64,000 bases of DNA from JBFWUM01 sp050247255 (GTDB lineage: Bacteria > Acidobacteriota > Vicinamibacteria > Vicinamibacterales > UBA2999): positions 3,195-67,194 of the forward strand of contig JBFWUM010000022.1 of the NCBI GenBank assembly GCA_050247255.1, in the 5' to 3' direction. The translations under genes and the position numbers were made by a program. Under the pieces are notes generated by a model, which saw only the letters and a list, made by a program, of their open reading frames with translations, made no database searches and had not been told where the DNA came from. Positions 44,045 through 55,560 of this stretch are shown here, piece by piece. Numbering within the stretch: position 1 is the first letter of the stretch; every line of letters starts with the position of its first letter.

Positions 44045-45178
44045 ACCGGCCACCGGCAGCGTCACGCGGATGACCGTGCCGGCGCCCGGCGCCGTCTGCA
44101 GGTCGATGCTGCCGTCGTGGGCATCGACGATCTTGCGGACGATGGCCAGCCCGAGGCCCGACCCCTGCGGCTTGGTGGTGAAGAACGGCTCGAACACCCG
44201 CTCCACCAGGTCCGCCGGCATGCCCGGCCCCGAGTCGCGCACCTCGATGCGCACCGCGGGCCGCGGGTCGCCGCCGGCATCGAGCGCGGCCGCGCGCGCC
44301 GCGATGGCGATGCGGCCGGCGCCCTCCATCGCCTCGTAGGCGTTGATCAGCAGGTTGGTCAGCAGCTGCGTCAGCTGGTAGCCGTCGGCCTGGATCGGCG
44401 GCACGTCCCCGGGCACGTCGACGTCGACGGTGACGTCGCCGCGCGCCATCTTCGATTCCGCGTGCTGCACCGCCGCGTGCGCGGCGTCGGCGATCGAGGT
44501 GCGATCGACCTGCAGCCGGATCGGCCGCACGAAGTCGAGCACCTCCTGGACGATCGCGTTCGCCATCTTGGCGTCGCTGATGATCCCCGTGAGCATCGCC
44601 TGCGCGTCGGGCGCATCGGGGATCTTGCGGCGCAGCAGCCCCGCGTTGACCTCGATCCCGGCCAGCGGGTTCTTCACCTCGTGCGCAATCGCCGCCGCCA
44701 TCTGGCCGACCGCCGCCAGCCGATCGCGCAGCCGCTCGCGCTCCTCGAGCTGCTCGACGCGCGTGAGGTCCTTGAAGAACATCGCCGCGCCGGCCACGTC
44801 GCCGCCGTCCTCGCGCACGAGCGCCAGCGTGTAGCCGATGACCCGCCCCGACGGCCGGAGCCGCAGCTCCGCGCGGTTCGGCAGCAGACTCAGCTCGAAC
44901 ACCCCGGTCAGCACGCGCACCACCTCGGGGTGGTCGCGCAGCACGTCGGCCACCGGCGCGCCGATGTCGGCCGGCCGCGGCTGCAGGTCGAAAATCCGGT
45001 ATGCCTCGTCGTTGATCAGCGCCAGCCGGCCGTCCCGCCCGATCGCCAGCACGCCGTTGCGCATGCCGGCAACGATGTGCCGGAAGAAGGCATCGGCGGG
45101 CGCGTGACCGGGCGGTGCCGGACGCGCCGCGGATCCCCGGCGTCGGGGGGCAGGCGTGCGTCGGCGTGGAGTCGGCAT
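44027..45178 (-). CDS. PAS-domain sensor histidine kinase, NtrB type
   Basis: The 383-residue soluble kinase has a PAS domain (about residues 30-140; MRNGVLAIGRDGRLALINDEAYRIF), a dimerisation box with H166 (AAIAHEVKNPLAGI), and the HATPase with N box NLLINAYEAM, DSGPGMP and GSGLGLAIV. There is no transmembrane segment. It would phosphorylate the NtrC-type regulator encoded next. The last five codons and stop are repeat-encoded (DELTD). Confidence 0.94.
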   Translation of the reverse strand: MPTPRRRTPAPRRRGSAARPAPPGHAPADAFFRHIVAGMRNGVLAIGRDGRLALINDEAYRIFDLQPRPADIGAPVADVLRDHPEVVRVLTGVFELSLLPNRAELRLRPSGRVIGYTLALVREDGGDVAGAAMFFKDLTRVEQLEERERLRDRLAAVGQMAAAIAHEVKNPLAGIEVNAGLLRRKIPDAPDAQAMLTGIISDAKMANAIVQEVLDFVRPIRLQVDRTSIADAAHAAVQHAESKMARGDVTVDVDVPGDVPPIQADGYQLTQLLTNLLINAYEAMEGAGRIAIAARAAALDAGGDPRPAVRIEVRDSGPGMPADLVERVFEPFFTTKPQGSGLGLAIVRKIVDAHDGSIDLQTAPGAGTVIRVTLPVAGDELTD

Positions 45179-45278
45179 GGGCGAGAGCGTCCGGGGTCGA
45201 GGGCAAACGCTGTGCCGGGCTCAGCCGTAACGAACCCCTGATAGCTCAGCAGGTTAGCGGCGCGAGCGCGGACGGGCG

Positions 45279-45294
45279 ATTACAGTTCTGTAAT
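45279..45294. promoter_or_regulatory. Palindrome upstream of the histidine kinase gene
   Basis: ATTACAG-TT-CTGTAAT is a perfect 7 bp-arm palindrome, AT-rich in a GC-rich region, about 100 bp upstream of the kinase ATG and 35 bp past the ABC-F stop. It could be an operator. The remainder of 45179-45330 has no gene. Confidence 0.4.
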
Positions 45295-45330
45295 GGTAGC
45301 GCGGAATTGGAGGCAGGGATAGCTGAGCCG

Positions 45331-47319
<1,989 letters not shown>

Positions 47320-47321
47320 GA

Positions 47322-47403
47322 CAATTCAGAATGCAGAATTCAGAAGCCAGAATTCACGATGGAACCCTGAACCCCATTCTGAATTCTGAATTCTGAATTC
47401 TGA
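47322..47403. repeat. Facing heptamer arrays between ABC-F and HTH-receiver genes
   Basis: Copies of AATTCAG (47322-47355) and of the complementary AATTCTG (47376-47402) flank a 20 bp centre. They could form a long hairpin. They occupy nearly all of the 91 bp between the two minus-strand genes. Confidence 0.88.
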
Positions 47404-47410
47404 CCTGTAT

Positions 47411-48019
47411 CTACGCGGCCGGAGCGCCCAGTGCCTTCGCCGCGGCGGCGAGCACCTGAGGTACCCGGAACGGTTTGGTGAGGTACCCCGCGACGCCAAG
47501 ATTCACGGCCTCGATGGCGCTCGACTCGGTGGAGAAGCCGGTGATGATGATGACCGGCAGGTCCTGCTTGATGCGCTTGGCCTGGCGGATCAGCGTGAGG
47601 CCGTCCATGCCGGGCATCTTCAGGTCGGCGATCAGCAGGTCGTAGCCGAAGGCACGCATGCGGTCGAGGGCGGCGGTGCCGTCGGGCGCGGTGTCGACGT
47701 CGTATTCGGCCAGCGCCAGGGTCTTCGAGAGCAGATCGCGGATGCTCGCCTCGTCATCCACCACCAGCACCCGCTGGCGGGCGGTCCGCACCGGGGCGGC
47801 GGCGCCGGCGGGGGTGCCGGCGTGCTCGGCGCGCGGCCGCTGGCTGTCCAGCCAGGCATCGATATCGCGTTTGCGGAAGCGCCACTGGCGCCCCACGCGG
47901 ACCGCCGGAATCTTTCCGGCCTTGATCAGCCGGTAGACCGTCCGGAGGTTGACCTGGAGATACTCCAGCACCTCTTCAGTGGTCAGGAAGACTTCGTCGG
48001 TCGGAAAATTGAGTGCCAA
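47411..48019 (-). CDS. Excisionase-type HTH fused to a response-regulator receiver
   Basis: The 202-residue protein has an N-terminal MerR/excisionase-like winged helix (residues 10-60; LTTEEVLEYLQVNLRTVYRLIKAGKIPAVRVGRQWRF) and a C-terminal receiver domain with phosphoacceptor D132 (LLIADLKMPGMDG) and conserved K near 183 (YLTKPF). The order is reversed compared with usual response regulators, where the receiver comes first. It would bind DNA and be phosphorylated by an unknown kinase. The 245 bp upstream (48020-48264) holds its promoter and that of the divergent sigma gene. Confidence 0.88.
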   Translation of the reverse strand: MALNFPTDEVFLTTEEVLEYLQVNLRTVYRLIKAGKIPAVRVGRQWRFRKRDIDAWLDSQRPRAEHAGTPAGAAAPVRTARQRVLVVDDEASIRDLLSKTLALAEYDVDTAPDGTAALDRMRAFGYDLLIADLKMPGMDGLTLIRQAKRIKQDLPVIIITGFSTESSAIEAVNLGVAGYLTKPFRVPQVLAAAAKALGAPAA

Positions 48020-48264
48020 GCTGAACCCTATTCGGAAACCGCCCCTATATTACCGTGTTCACGGGACCTGGCGTCGTAAAAACTGCACCAACGAGTCTCA
48101 ACGTGGCAGCTTTTTGCCCTGAAACAGGGAACCGGCTCAAGTATAGCTAAAGAGCTCGATCGCAATGACTTGCGTCGTATGATCGCCAGAAGGCCAGCGT
48201 CCGGGAATGGCCGTCTTAATCGACGACGGACCCGGAGCCGCTGCGCCTGGAACACGGCCCCAGC

Positions 48265-48855
48265 ATGACGCTGACAGACGAGGAACTCGTCACCCGCTCG
48301 GTGGGCGGGGACGCGGACAGTTTCAACCAACTGGTCCTCCGATGGGAGCGGCCGATTTACGCGCTCGCCTATCGCGTGATCGGCCGCGAGGAGGAGGCGC
48401 GAGACGTGTGCCAGGACACGTTCCTCCGCGCCTACCGCGCCCTGCCCGGGTTCAAGGGGCAGGCGAAGTTCTCATCGTGGCTGTATCGGATCGCCCTCAA
48501 CCTCTGTCGCGACTGGATCCGTCGGCAGCGGCGTGCCCCGGTGATGCAGATGCCGGAGGGGGTCGACCCGCTGGAGATGGCGGCCGAGCGCGAGCCGGCC
48601 GAGTCGATTGAAACGCTGGTCGCCCGCCGCGAGCTGAGCGCGGTGGTGGAGGAGGCGATGGCGCGGCTTCCGGAGGAACAGCGCACCGCCATCATCCTCA
48701 AGGAGTACCACGGCATGACCTTCCAGGAGATTGCCGACCTGCAGGGATGTCCGTTGAGCACGGTGAAGACCCGCCTGTACCAGGGACTGAGCGTGCTGCG
48801 GCGGCATCTCGAGGAGCAGGGGCAGACCGCCCCGCAACTGGTGAAGCGCGTATGA
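48265..48855 (+). CDS. RpoE-like ECF sigma factor
   Basis: The 196-residue sigma factor has region 2 (FNQLVLRWERPIYALAYRVIGREEEARDVCQDTFLRAYRALPGFKGQAKFSSWLYRIALNLCRDWIRRQ split by domain) and region 4 (LPEEQRTAIILKEYHGMTFQEIADLQGCPLSTVKTRLYQGL). It overlaps the downstream anti-sigma gene by ATGA, the standard arrangement for envelope-stress sigma factors. In the 245 bp before it I see no clear promoter; a sigma-54-like sequence there has the wrong spacing. Confidence 0.93.
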   Translation: MTLTDEELVTRSVGGDADSFNQLVLRWERPIYALAYRVIGREEEARDVCQDTFLRAYRALPGFKGQAKFSSWLYRIALNLCRDWIRRQRRAPVMQMPEGVDPLEMAAEREPAESIETLVARRELSAVVEEAMARLPEEQRTAIILKEYHGMTFQEIADLQGCPLSTVKTRLYQGLSVLRRHLEEQGQTAPQLVKRV

Positions 48856-49876
48856 GCCTGAACGTCGACTGCGAGAATCACGAGGCACTCGTCGACTACC
48901 TGTACGACGAGTGCGGACCCGAACAGCGGGCGGCGTTTGCCGCTCACCTGGCCGGCTGCGCGCGCTGCGCCGGCGAAGTGGACGCGCTGCGCGAGACGCG
49001 CGGCCGGCTGGCCGAGTGGACGCCGCCATCGGTCCCGCTGGGATTCCGGATCGTCTCGGAGGCGGACGCCTCCGCGGCAGACGTGGCTTCCGGCTTCGGC
49101 CGGAAGGACAATGTCGTGCGTCCCGCCCGCTGGTGGAACCGATCGCTGCCGGCCTGGGCGCAGGCCGCCGCTGCCGCGCTGATCTTCGCCGCCGGCCTCG
49201 GCCTCGGCGCCCTCCGCGGCTCCTCCGCGCCCCCGGACCTTCGGACCAGCGCACCCTCGGACCTCCGGACCCCCGTCCCCTCGGACCAGACCGTGTCAGC
49301 GCAAGATCTCGCCGCCCTCGAGCAGCGTCTGCGCGCCGAGATGCAGGAGGGCTTGCNNNNNNNNNNNNNNNNNNNNNNNNNNNNNNNNNNNNNNNNNNNN
49401 NNNNNNNNNNNNNNNNNNNNNNNNNNNNNNNNNNNNNNNNNNNNNNNNNNNNNNNNCCCCCGGACCTTCGGACCAGCGCACCCTCGGACCTCCGGACCCC
49501 CGTCCCCTCGGACCAGACCGTGTCAGCGCAAGATCTCGCCGCCCTCGAGCAGCGTCTGCGCGCCGAGATGCAGGAGGGCTTGCAGCAGGCGCGCGCAGCC
49601 GCGCCCGTGCCGGTGAGCAGCACCCCGGTGATGACCAGCAGCGTGAGCCTGCAGCAGGTCCGCAACCTGATCGCCGAGAGCGAGCAGCGGCAGCAGCGCG
49701 AGCTGACCCTGCGCACGGCGGAAGTGATCCGCGATTTCGACACGCAGCGCCGGGGCGACCTGGCGCGCATTCAGCAGACGTTCGGACGGTTGGAGGGGGC
49801 GACCGGCGCCGAGGTGGAGCAACAGCGCCGCATGCTCGACTACCTCCTGCGGGTGTCGCAGCGCCCCGCGCAATAG
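48852..49876 (+). CDS. Anti-sigma factor with zinc-finger domain (interrupted by artefactual gap)
   Basis: The N-terminal zf-HC2/ZAS domain has H and C ligands (H10 in NHEALVDYLYDE; HLAGCARCAGEV), binding the cotranscribed sigma factor. A hydrophobic segment follows (AAAAALIFAAGLGLGALRG), then a Pro/Ser/Thr linker and a Gln-rich coiled coil (IAESEQRQQRELTLRTAEVIR). Removing the Ns and one of the two 127 bp copies gives one 265-residue frame ending at 49876. The linker contains repeats: ASGFGRKD from a palindrome, and PPDLRTSAPSDLRTPVPSD from a CGGACCCT array. As written, the sequence is interrupted; the gene itself is probably intact. Confidence 0.88.
49088..49105. repeat. REP-like palindrome inside the anti-sigma gene
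   Basis: TTCCGGCT-TC-GGCCGGAA, an 8 bp stem with one T-G pair, in frame between the zinc-finger and membrane segments. It encodes part of ASGFGRKD. Confidence 0.75.
49230..49292. repeat. CGGACCT-type array inside the anti-sigma gene
   Basis: CGGACCT/CGGACCC copies at irregular spacing encode the repeated P-x-D-L-R-T linker. Same unit type as the array at 38469-38503. The array is at the left edge of the 127 bp overlap, which may explain why the assembler broke here. Confidence 0.7.
49357..49456. other. Assembly gap flanked by 127 bp duplication
   Basis: 49230-49356 and 49457-49583 are identical over 127 bp. The anti-sigma frame is continuous if one copy and the Ns are removed. The duplication is a scaffolding artefact. 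Confidence 0.95.
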
Positions 49877-49898
49877 CAAGCAGCGCCCCGCGCAATAG
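49858..49898. repeat. 19 bp direct repeat spanning the anti-sigma stop
   Basis: GCAGCGCCCCGCGCAATAG occurs at 49858-49876 and 49880-49898. The first copy holds the anti-sigma stop codon; the second ends at the AGGAG ribosome-binding site of the next gene. Confidence 0.85.
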
Positions 49899-49909
49899 GA
49901 GACATAGCA

Positions 49910-50707
49910 GTGAGAGCAGGAATCTTCGCCGCGGCGGCCGTGCTGATGCTGGCCGGCAGCGCCGCCGCCCAGGGGACCCAGGCCGCTCAGGCCACCGAGG
50001 ATGCGCAGGCCCAGGCGCGCTACAAGGTGTTCGTCATGGAGGGCGCGCTCGAGCGCGCCGTCGAGCGCGGCGCCGCCGTCCTCAGCCGCCAGGTGCGGGC
50101 CATTTCGCCGGACGCCATGTTCCTGACCGGCACGGCGCAGGTGCGCGGGTTCCGCCTTGACGGCTACGGCGTCTTCTTCGACGTCGAAGTCCCGGCGCTG
50201 CGGCCGACCGTCGCCTGGACGCTGCGCGCGATGATCGACGACAACGGCGCCTCCCTGGCCCAGCTCAAGGCCTACGTGAGCCGGGTGCAGAACGCGGAGG
50301 AGCGCGCCGAGCTCCAGCGCGCCATTCGCAACCTCGAGCTGCAGATGCCCACGCGCGTCGCCGCCGGCGACACCGTGTCGGCGCAAACCCTCGCCGTCGG
50401 CACCGCCGCGACCCCGAGCGCCGATCCGCTGCTCCTCAGCGATCCGGCGGCGGCGTACACGCGCGAGGTCAAGAGCGCGCTGATCGAGGCCATGCTGGAG
50501 AACAGCGCCCCGCTCGCCATCAGCGAACAGGAATGGCTGACGGTCGCCGCGCGCGACGGCGAGCCGAGCAACCGCCTGGTCCCCGGCGACGCCTACGACC
50601 TGACCACCACGGTGATGCGCGTGCGCGGCTCCGACCTGATCGCCTATCGCACCGGACGGATCACCCTGGAGGAGGCGAAGCACAAGGTGGAGGTCAAGGA
50701 ATTCTGA
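49910..50707 (+). CDS. Exported protein of unknown function
   Basis: The 265-residue protein has a signal peptide (cleavage near AAAQG) and a domain I do not recognise (YKVFVMEGALERAVERGAAVLSRQV; RLDGYGVFFDVEVPALRPTV). It contains no cysteine after the signal. It follows the sigma/anti-sigma pair and is likely the third gene of that operon. The GTG start is supported by AGGAG. The TGA stop is supplied by a heptamer array. Confidence 0.8.
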   Translation: MRAGIFAAAAVLMLAGSAAAQGTQAAQATEDAQAQARYKVFVMEGALERAVERGAAVLSRQVRAISPDAMFLTGTAQVRGFRLDGYGVFFDVEVPALRPTVAWTLRAMIDDNGASLAQLKAYVSRVQNAEERAELQRAIRNLELQMPTRVAAGDTVSAQTLAVGTAATPSADPLLLSDPAAAYTREVKSALIEAMLENSAPLAISEQEWLTVAARDGEPSNRLVPGDAYDLTTTVMRVRGSDLIAYRTGRITLEEAKHKVEVKEF

Positions 50708-50748
50708 ATTCAGAATTCTGAATTCAGAATTCCGAGTTCTGGGTTCTG
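50699..50748. repeat. Heptamer array with alternating TTCTGAA/TTCAGAA
   Basis: AATTCTG and AATTCAG alternate, which makes the array self-complementary, and it decays to TTCCGAGTTCTGGGTTCTGG. The upstream gene's last codons GAA-TTC-TGA are in the first unit. Confidence 0.88.
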
Positions 50749-50751
50749 GTG

Positions 50752-50757
50752 TCTAAT
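50752..50757 (+). promoter_or_regulatory. -10-like TCTAAT 6 nt before the lipoprotein ATG
   Basis: The hexamer TCTAAT ends 6 nt before the ATG at 50764, the same spacing as at 38504. If used, the transcript would be leaderless. Confidence 0.45.
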
Positions 50758-50763
50758 ACCGGC

Positions 50764-51267
50764 ATGAAACGCCTGTTTTCAGCGGCGCCCCGTCACGCGG
50801 CGCCCTACCTTCTGCTGCTCGCCCTGGCGGTGGCCGGCTGCTCCAGGACCGTCGACGTCACCCAGGCGCTCGAAATCACCGAGGTCCAGACCGGCTGGTA
50901 CGACATGGGCATCGTCGACGGGCAGAACAAGCTCGTGCCCAGCATCTCGCTTCGGCTGCAGAACACCGACCAGGACACCGTCGGCGGCGTGCAGCTGAAC
51001 GCCATCTTCCGCCGCGTCGGCGAAGCCGACGGCTGGGGCGAGCACTTCGTCCAGGCCATCCCGCGCGACGGCATCGGGCCGGGCGCGACGACCAACCCCA
51101 TCGTCCTGCGTTCCACCCTTGGCTACACCGGCACCCAGTCGCGGCTCGAGATGCTGCAGAACGCCCAGTTCGTCGATGCGACCGTCGACATCTTCGGCAA
51201 GCAGGGGCGCGGCGGCTGGGTGAAGATGGGCGAGTTCACGATCGATCGCCAGTTGCTGACCGAGTAG
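50764..51267 (+). CDS. Lipoprotein of unknown function
   Basis: The 167-residue protein has a lipobox (Val-Ala-Gly-Cys near residue 25) and a small beta-rich domain (QTGWYDMGIVDGQNKLVPSISLRLQNTD; TVDIFGKQGRGGWVKMGEFTID). The pattern with NTDQDTVGGVQLNAIFRRVGE suggests an immunoglobulin-like domain. The function is unknown. The permease gene begins at the base following its stop. Confidence 0.78.
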   Translation: MKRLFSAAPRHAAPYLLLLALAVAGCSRTVDVTQALEITEVQTGWYDMGIVDGQNKLVPSISLRLQNTDQDTVGGVQLNAIFRRVGEADGWGEHFVQAIPRDGIGPGATTNPIVLRSTLGYTGTQSRLEMLQNAQFVDATVDIFGKQGRGGWVKMGEFTIDRQLLTE

Positions 51268-52650
51268 GTGGCGGCCCCAGTGCCTGCTCCATCGTCCGCC
51301 CCGACGCTCGCGCGCCGGCTCGGTCCCTACGACGCAGCGGCCATCATCGTCTCCAACGTCATCGGCGGCGGCATCCTGTTCACGCCGCCGCAGATTGCGG
51401 CGGCCGTGCCGAGCGCCCTGCCGTTCCTGTCCACGTGGATTGCCGGCGGCCTGCTCGCCTTCGCCGGCGCCATGGCCTATGCCGAGCTCGGCGCGCTGCG
51501 CCCGCGCGCCGGCGGCGAATACGTCTACCTGCGCGAGGCGTTCGGCCGGCTGATTGGCTTCCTCACCGGCTGGACGTCCTTTGTCGCCGGGTTTGCCGGC
51601 GCCATGGCCACCAGCGCGGTCGTCGTGCCGTTCTACCTCGATCGCTTTTTCCCCGGCGCCGGCAGCAGCGCGCCGTTCCTGGCGCTGCCGATCGTGCCGG
51701 GCTGGTTCGAGCTGTCGTTCTCGCCGCAGACGGTGATCGCGCTGGCCACCGTCTGGGGGCTCGCCTGGATTCACCTGCGCGGCGTCGGCCCCGGCCGCAT
51801 CGTCGGCAACATCCTCGCGATCCTCAAGGTGTCGGCGTTCGTGATGTTCATCGCGCTCGGCTTCTCGATCGGCCAGGGCAACGCCGGCAACGTCGCGCAG
51901 GCGGCGCCGGTGGCGGTCACGGGTTGGCTGCTGGCGCTGATCCCGGTGATGTTCACCTACTCGGGGTGGAACGCCGCCGCCTACGTCGCCGAGGAGATTC
52001 GCGATCCCGGGCGCAACGTGCCCAAGGCGCTGGCGTTCGGCACGCTGGCGGTCGTGCTGATCTACGTGCTGGTGAACGTGCTCTATCTCTATGTGTTTCC
52101 GGCGGGCGAGCTGGCCACGATCCAGGGCAGCGTCCTCGACGTCGTGGCTGAGCGGCTGCTCGGCGCCGCGGCCGGCAACGTGATGGGGGTCGTCGGGATC
52201 ATCAGCCTGCTCGCCAGCATCAGCGCCATGACCTTTGCCGGGCCGCGCGTCTACTTTGCGATGGCGCGCGACGGGCTGTTCTTCCGCGCCGCGGAACGCG
52301 TGCACCCGCGCTACCAGACGCCGGCGGTGTCGATCCTCGCGCAGGCCGGGTGGACCTCGGTGCTCGTGCTCTCGGCCACGGCCGATGCGCTGGCGACTTA
52401 CACCGGCTTCGCGATCATGCTGTTCTCGGGGATCGCCGTGGCCGCGCTGTTCGTCCTGCGCCGCCGCGAGCCGGACGCCGAACGGCCGTTCCGCGCCTGG
52501 GGCTATCCGGTGGCGCCCGGCATCTACGTGGTGGCCGCGGCCGCAATCGTCATCAACGGCCTGATCAACGCGCCGGGGTCAACCGGTTGGGGCGCGCTGA
52601 TTATCCTGGCGGGCGTGCCGCTGTTTTATTGGTTTCGAGCTCGATCGTAG
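51268..52650 (+). CDS. APC-superfamily amino acid permease
   Basis: The 460-residue protein has about 12 transmembrane helices with the APC signature in helix 1 (AIIVSNVIGGGILFTPP), GGEYVYLREAFGRLIGFLTGW after helix 2-3, and FTYSGWNAAAYVAEEIRDPGRNVPKAL. This matches the LAT/SteT-like branch of amino acid exchangers rather than the CAT branch seen at 1.7 kb. Starts with GTG directly after the lipoprotein stop. Substrate is not readable. Confidence 0.9.
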   Translation: MAAPVPAPSSAPTLARRLGPYDAAAIIVSNVIGGGILFTPPQIAAAVPSALPFLSTWIAGGLLAFAGAMAYAELGALRPRAGGEYVYLREAFGRLIGFLTGWTSFVAGFAGAMATSAVVVPFYLDRFFPGAGSSAPFLALPIVPGWFELSFSPQTVIALATVWGLAWIHLRGVGPGRIVGNILAILKVSAFVMFIALGFSIGQGNAGNVAQAAPVAVTGWLLALIPVMFTYSGWNAAAYVAEEIRDPGRNVPKALAFGTLAVVLIYVLVNVLYLYVFPAGELATIQGSVLDVVAERLLGAAAGNVMGVVGIISLLASISAMTFAGPRVYFAMARDGLFFRAAERVHPRYQTPAVSILAQAGWTSVLVLSATADALATYTGFAIMLFSGIAVAALFVLRRREPDAERPFRAWGYPVAPGIYVVAAAAIVINGLINAPGSTGWGALIILAGVPLFYWFRARS

Positions 52651-52652
52651 AT

Positions 52653-52712
52653 GGTCGGTAGTCGGTCGTCGGTAGTCGACCCGCTACCACCGACCACCGA
52701 CCACCGACTCCC
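52653..52712. repeat. GTCGGTAGTCG-type facing arrays between convergent genes
   Basis: GGTCGGTAGTCGG/TCGTCGGTAGTCG in one orientation faces CCACCGACCACCGACC in the other. The array fills the whole 63 bp between the ends of two convergent genes and could form a hairpin terminating both. Confidence 0.7.
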
Positions 52713-52713
52713 C

Positions 52714-53466
52714 TCACGGAGCGGGCTGCAGCTGCGCGCGGTAGTTGATCTTCCGTCCCGGCGTCACGTAGACGTCGAAGGTCTCGGTCTGGAAGCCGGG
52801 ATACCGAATTTCGATCCGATAGCCGCCCGACTCGAGCCGCAGCGCCTGGAAGAAGCCGTCGAAGTCGTCGACGATGCCGGCGTAGTAGCCGTCGACGAAG
52901 ACCTGTGCGTCGCGCGGGGTGACCTGCAGCCGGACCTCGCCGATGTCGTAGCTGTAGCCGTAGCCCCAGTAGTTCCCGTAGTAGTGCAGCGGCCGGCGCG
53001 GCCCCCAGCCCCACGGGTCGTAGTAGAAGTAGCCGAGCCCGAACGCCCCGTAGCCATAGGGATACGAGTAGCGCGGGTAGTAGTAGTACGGCGGCCACGG
53101 CCGGGCGACGACGATGCGGTCGTCGCGATCGCGATCGCGGTCCCGTCCGTCTGGCGCCGGACGCGTGCGCGGCACGGCCACGCGCTCGCCTGCGCCGCCG
53201 TCGTCGTTGTCAGGACGGCGCCGGCGCGGCTCGGCGGTCCGCTGTCCGCTCGGCGCCGGATCGTCGCGCGTCACGGTCGTTGGCGGCGGCGCCGGCTGCC
53301 GTGGCACGGCACGGCGCTCGGGCGGCGGCGACGGCTGCGGCGCGCTCTGGGTGCTGCCGCCATCACCGCCGCTGCCGCCGCCCTCGGGCGGACGGCGCTG
53401 CACCTGGGCGAAGGTTGGCGTGGAGGCCGCAATCAGCAGGGCGGCCAGCAAGAGTCGCGGGAGCAT
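52714..53466 (-). CDS. Exported PEGA-domain protein
   Basis: The 250-residue protein has a signal peptide (cleavage near TFAQV), a Pro/Arg-rich and Asp/Arg-rich low-complexity stretch (DGRDRDRDRDD), a Tyr/Pro/Gly-rich segment (YYYYPRYSYPYGYGAFGLGY), and a C-terminal PEGA-like beta-sandwich (VRLQVTPRDAQVFVDGYYAGIVDDFDG). PEGA domains occur in surface proteins and may contact envelope glycans. The start has GGAGG at 7 nt spacing. Confidence 0.85.
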   Translation of the reverse strand: MLPRLLLAALLIAASTPTFAQVQRRPPEGGGSGGDGGSTQSAPQPSPPPERRAVPRQPAPPPTTVTRDDPAPSGQRTAEPRRRRPDNDDGGAGERVAVPRTRPAPDGRDRDRDRDDRIVVARPWPPYYYYPRYSYPYGYGAFGLGYFYYDPWGWGPRRPLHYYGNYWGYGYSYDIGEVRLQVTPRDAQVFVDGYYAGIVDDFDGFFQALRLESGGYRIEIRYPGFQTETFDVYVTPGRKINYRAQLQPAP

Positions 53467-53606
53467 GGGGAACCTCCGGCTTCCACCTGAGCAACACCGT
53501 TGCCATCGCCTGGGTGGCAAATTCCGCCGGAAATCAGCAGCTTTTCGGCCGTGTTGTCCTCTGCGGCCGCCGCAGGGGTGCTCACTTTTTGAGATACTGG
53601 CGGGTG

Positions 53607-54131
53607 ATGCACGCCACCACGATCCTTGCCGTGCGCCATCGCGATCGCACCGTGCTGGCGGGCGACGGACAGGTCACCCTGGGCAATACCGTCGTCAAGT
53701 CGGGCGCCAGGAAGATTCGGCGCCTCTATAACAACTCGATTCTCGCGGGCTTTGCCGGATCGGCGGCCGATTCCTTCGCCCTCTTCACCCGCTTCGAAGC
53801 GAAGCTCGAACAGTACCGCGGCAACCTCGAACGCTCGGCCGTTGAGCTCGCGCGCGACTGGCGCTCGGATCGCCTGCTGCGCCGCCTCGAGGCCATGCTG
53901 ATCGTCGCCGACCGCAAGTCGACCTTCCTCCTCTCGGGGACAGGCGATCTCATCGAGCCCGACGACGGGATTGTCGCGGTGGGATCGGGCGGGTCGTATG
54001 CGATGGCGGCGGCGCGGGCGCTGGTCCTGCACAGCCCGCTCGATGCGCGCCAGATTGCAGAGGAAGCGATGAAGATTGCCGCCGGCATCTGCATCTACAC
54101 CAACTCGAACCTGACCGTCGAGGAACTCTAG
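53607..54131 (+). CDS. hslV: ATP-dependent protease subunit HslV
   Basis: HslV is the Ntn-threonine peptidase of the HslUV proteasome-like complex. The 174-residue protein starts MHATTILAVRHRDRTVLAGDGQVTLG; the catalytic threonine is in the TTI segment, so a short propeptide must be removed. NTVVKSGARKIRRLYNNSILAGFAGSAADSFALF follows the family. hslU comes next, 31 bp downstream, with a palindromic repeat in between. Confidence 0.96.
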   Translation: MHATTILAVRHRDRTVLAGDGQVTLGNTVVKSGARKIRRLYNNSILAGFAGSAADSFALFTRFEAKLEQYRGNLERSAVELARDWRSDRLLRRLEAMLIVADRKSTFLLSGTGDLIEPDDGIVAVGSGGSYAMAAARALVLHSPLDARQIAEEAMKIAAGICIYTNSNLTVEEL

Positions 54132-54156
54132 GAGCCCGGGACTTCAGTCCCGGCCG
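54131..54156. repeat. REP-like palindrome between hslV and hslU
   Basis: GGAGCC precedes CCGGGACTTCAGTCCCGG (54136-54153), an 8 bp stem with TC loop. It is a third stem variant of the family at 3184 and 19149. It abuts the hslV TAG stop. Confidence 0.85.
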
Positions 54157-54162
54157 AAGACC

Positions 54163-55557
<1,395 letters not shown>

Positions 55558-55560
55558 GCC

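Noticed and set aside
45239..45262. tRNA-like D-arm sequence (TAGCTCAGCAGGTTAG)
   Set aside because: No anticodon stem, T-arm (GGTTCGA) or acceptor stem follows; the next structure is an unrelated palindrome.
48104..48118. Sigma-54-like promoter TGGCAGCTTTTTGCC
   Set aside because: GG and GC elements are separated by 9 instead of 10 bases, and the downstream gene is an ECF sigma factor; not supported.
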